Assembly (NCBI RefSeq): GCF_000282115.1
Contig: NZ_AKJY01000021.1
Location: 49,093-113,092 of the forward strand
From: Chryseobacterium populi
GTDB lineage: Bacteria; Bacteroidota; Bacteroidia; Flavobacteriales; Weeksellaceae
Reading direction: 5' to 3'
DNA: 64,000 nucleotides
The number at the start of each line of letters is the position of its first letter. Within the stretch, counting starts at the first letter, position 1. Positions 61,955 to 64,000 of the stretch are shown here, piece by piece. The translations under genes and the position numbers were made by a program. The notes below the pieces were generated by a model. It did not search any database. It was not told where the DNA came from and was given only the letters and a program-made list of their open reading frames with translations.

Positions 61955-63946
61955 ATGAATTTCAAACTTCAATCAGAATATCAACCCACCGGAGACCAAC
62001 CGCTAGCTATTGAAAAACTTACCGAAGGAATAGAAATCGGTGAGAAATATCAGACTTTATTGGGGGTTACCGGATCCGGGAAAACTTTTACGGTTGCCAA
62101 TGTGGTACAAAATGTTCAAAGGCCGACGCTGGTTTTGGCCCATAACAAAACATTAGCGGCACAACTCTTCATGGAGTTTAAAGAGTTCTTTCCGGAAAAT
62201 GCCGTAGAGTATTTTGTAAGTTACTATGACTACTATCAGCCTGAAGCTTACATAGCAACTACCGGAACTTACATTGAAAAAGATTTAAGTATCAATGAAG
62301 AAGTAGAGAAGCTTCGTCTTTCTGCAACTGCAAGTTTACTTTCGGGAAGAAGAGATGTACTGATCGTAGCTTCTGTATCATGTATCTATGGTATCGGAAA
62401 TCCTACAGAGTTTCATAAATCATTGATTTCAATTGAGATCGGTGAAAAACTAACCAGAACCTCTCTTCTACACTCCTTAGTTAACGCATTATATGCCAGA
62501 ACATTAAATGAATTTCAAAGAGGTACATTCCGTGTAAAAGGAGATGTAATTGATATTTTCCCGGCTTATGCTGATAATGCCATCAGAATTCAGTTTTTTG
62601 GAGATGAAATTGAGAAGATACAGAGTTTTGATCCTGTAACAGGAAATGTGATCTCTAATTTTGAGCAGATTCAAATCTATCCTGCCAATCTTTTTGTAAC
62701 ATCAAAAGAAACCCTGAACGGAGCCATCAGGGAGATTCAGGATGACATGGTAAAACAGGTTGATTTTTTCAACTCTGTTGAAAAGCCTTTAGAAGCCAAA
62801 CGATTACAGGAAAGAACTGAACTTGACCTTGAAATGATCAAAGAATTGGGGTACTGTTCTGGTATTGAGAATTATTCGAGATATCTTGACGGGAGACTAC
62901 CCGGTTCGAGGCCTTTCTGCCTGATCGATTATTTTCCTAAAGATTTTTTAATGGTCATTGATGAGAGCCACGTTACTGTTCCTCAGGTTCATGCTATGTA
63001 CGGCGGTGACCGGAGCAGGAAAGAGGCTTTAGTAGAATATGGCTTCAGGCTCCCCGCTGCAATGGATAACAGACCCTTAAAATTTGCCGAGTTTGAAACC
63101 ATGCAGAATCAGGTGATCTATGTTTCTGCAACTCCCGCTGATTATGAATTAGAAAAAACCGGCGGGACTTATATTGAGCAGATTATCCGCCCGACCGGAC
63201 TTTTAGATCCTGTTATTGAAGTAAGACCTACCCTTAACCAGATTGATGATTTAATGGAGGAAATCCATAAAAGATCTGATGCGGATGAAAGGGTTTTAGT
63301 GACTACGTTAACGAAAAAAATGGCTGAAGAGCTTACCAAATATTTTACTAAATTCGGTATCAGAACAAGATACATACACTCTGATGTAGAAACGCTGGAA
63401 CGTATTCAGATTATGCAGGATTTGCGAGTCGGACTTTTTGATGTTTTAATTGGGGTCAACCTTTTAAGAGAAGGGCTTGATTTACCCGAAGTTTCTCTTG
63501 TTGCTATTCTGGATGCAGACAAAGAAGGAATGTTAAGAAGCAGAAGATCGATGATTCAGACGGTAGGCCGTGCTGCAAGGAATATCAATGGAAAAGCCAT
63601 TATGTATGCTGACAAGATAACAAAATCTATGCAGGCTACCTTGGATGAAACTGCATACCGCCGTGAAAAGCAGATGCAGTATAACAAGGAACATGGCAAG
63701 GTTCCCCAGGCTTTAAATAAAAAGATTTCAGAAAATCTGGTAGGCAGAAGTAAAGATTTCCCTGATGAGAAATATACCCAGAAGCAAATCCTTCAAAAAG
63801 TTGCAGAAACTAAAGCAACTTATGCCAGTGAAGATATAGAAAAAATGATTGTACAAAAGCAGAAAGAAATGGAAGCTGCAGCTAAAAACCTTGATTTTAT
63901 AAAGGCAGCCAAGCTTCGTGATGAAATTGAAGCTTTAAAAGCATAG
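61955..63946 (+). CDS. uvrB: UvrABC excinuclease subunit B
   Basis: A 663-residue helicase-like protein. Walker A GVTGSGKT is at residues 37-44. The beta-hairpin [11 protein letters not shown] that opens the DNA follows. DEXX box [10 protein letters not shown], helicase motifs [45 protein letters not shown] and QTVGRAARN are all present. A C-terminal UvrC-binding UVR motif ends it ([34 protein letters not shown]). It verifies damage in nucleotide excision repair. Confidence 0.97.
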   Translation: MNFKLQSEYQPTGDQPLAIEKLTEGIEIGEKYQTLLGVTGSGKTFTVANVVQNVQRPTLVLAHNKTLAAQLFMEFKEFFPENAVEYFVSYYDYYQPEAYIATTGTYIEKDLSINEEVEKLRLSATASLLSGRRDVLIVASVSCIYGIGNPTEFHKSLISIEIGEKLTRTSLLHSLVNALYARTLNEFQRGTFRVKGDVIDIFPAYADNAIRIQFFGDEIEKIQSFDPVTGNVISNFEQIQIYPANLFVTSKETLNGAIREIQDDMVKQVDFFNSVEKPLEAKRLQERTELDLEMIKELGYCSGIENYSRYLDGRLPGSRPFCLIDYFPKDFLMVIDESHVTVPQVHAMYGGDRSRKEALVEYGFRLPAAMDNRPLKFAEFETMQNQVIYVSATPADYELEKTGGTYIEQIIRPTGLLDPVIEVRPTLNQIDDLMEEIHKRSDADERVLVTTLTKKMAEELTKYFTKFGIRTRYIHSDVETLERIQIMQDLRVGLFDVLIGVNLLREGLDLPEVSLVAILDADKEGMLRSRRSMIQTVGRAARNINGKAIMYADKITKSMQATLDETAYRREKQMQYNKEHGKVPQALNKKISENLVGRSKDFPDEKYTQKQILQKVAETKATYASEDIEKMIVQKQKEMEAAAKNLDFIKAAKLRDEIEALKA

Positions 63947-63973
63947 AGTATTATTGCTATATTTAGATACAGT

Positions 63974-64000
63974 TTCGGCGGCATCTTCGATGCCGCCGAA
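63974..64000 (+). terminator. Perfect 12-bp hairpin after uvrB
   Basis: Arms 63974-63985 and 63989-64000 pair fully around the loop TTC, 27 bases after the uvrB stop. The sequence ends here, so any T-run is not visible. Confidence 0.6.

Overview
The window comes from a low-GC member of the Bacteroidota, most like a Chryseobacterium or a close relative in the Weeksellaceae. The evidence is the gene families (PorD/DUF4835, DUF5686, DUF5687, a T9SS type A sorting domain, the Bacteroidota form of omega), promoters of the TTTG-N19/20-TAnnTTTG type, and small double-glycine peptides whose leaders look like the 'bacteriocin-like' leaders of that genus. This placement rests on remembered families, not on a database search. 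The sequence is chromosomal. I see no rRNA, CRISPR array or intact insertion sequence.

Layout. 1-3.6 kb: the end of an Ohr-type peroxidase, a secreted T9SS cargo protein and an AraC regulator. 3.6-7.2 kb: two unrelated fumarases (class I and class II) transcribed divergently. 7.3-9.8 kb: a double-glycine peptide and an ECF sigma / anti-sigma-like / outer-membrane protein operon. 10-13.1 kb: a Dyp peroxidase and an ABC exporter (ATPase plus DUF5687 permease). 13.1-18.5 kb: a leftward envelope and housekeeping block, bamD-rpoZ-coaBC-porD-recN. 18.6-22 kb: TetR, TatD, TcdA, RnpA and DUF4126. 22-26.8 kb: a sigma-54 activator, a membrane protein, LptE and a large acidic protein, all leftward. 27-34 kb: MiaB, small secreted TonB-C-like proteins, pyruvate oxidase and lysA behind a probable attenuator. 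34.2-37.5 kb: a DnaQ-type exonuclease, a membrane protein and a HerA-like ATPase. 37.8-40 kb: a sulfur-handling operon (MBL-rhodanese, rhodanese lipoprotein, thioredoxin). 40-42.8 kb: a nitrilase, an outer-membrane protein and RseP.

42.8-47.5 kb is the most accessory-looking part. Two identical tRNA-Asn cassettes flank a decayed AAA ATPase gene. After a DUF5686 protein come three tandem leftward genes of 54-55 codons for double-glycine, cysteine-rich peptides, which ordinary gene calling would easily miss. 47.5-52.2 kb: L27 and L21, a lipoprotein zinc protease, an acyltransferase, a small gene broken by a stop codon, MiaE and a DUF502 protein. 52.3-58.7 kb: tryptophanase, an FAD monooxygenase, a PLP aminotransferase and a TonB-dependent receptor. 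58.7-64 kb: a glucose/sorbosone dehydrogenase lipoprotein, a BlaI/BlaR1-like pair with a clear autoregulatory operator, and uvrB.

How the genes connect. Envelope biogenesis recurs (BamD, LptE, RseP, PorD, outer-membrane barrels). MiaB and MiaE give both ends of the ms2io6A37 tRNA modification pathway. The candidates for something undescribed are the peptide cluster at 46.7-47.3 kb with its relative at 7.3 kb, and the leader-peptide/terminator arrangement in front of lysA.
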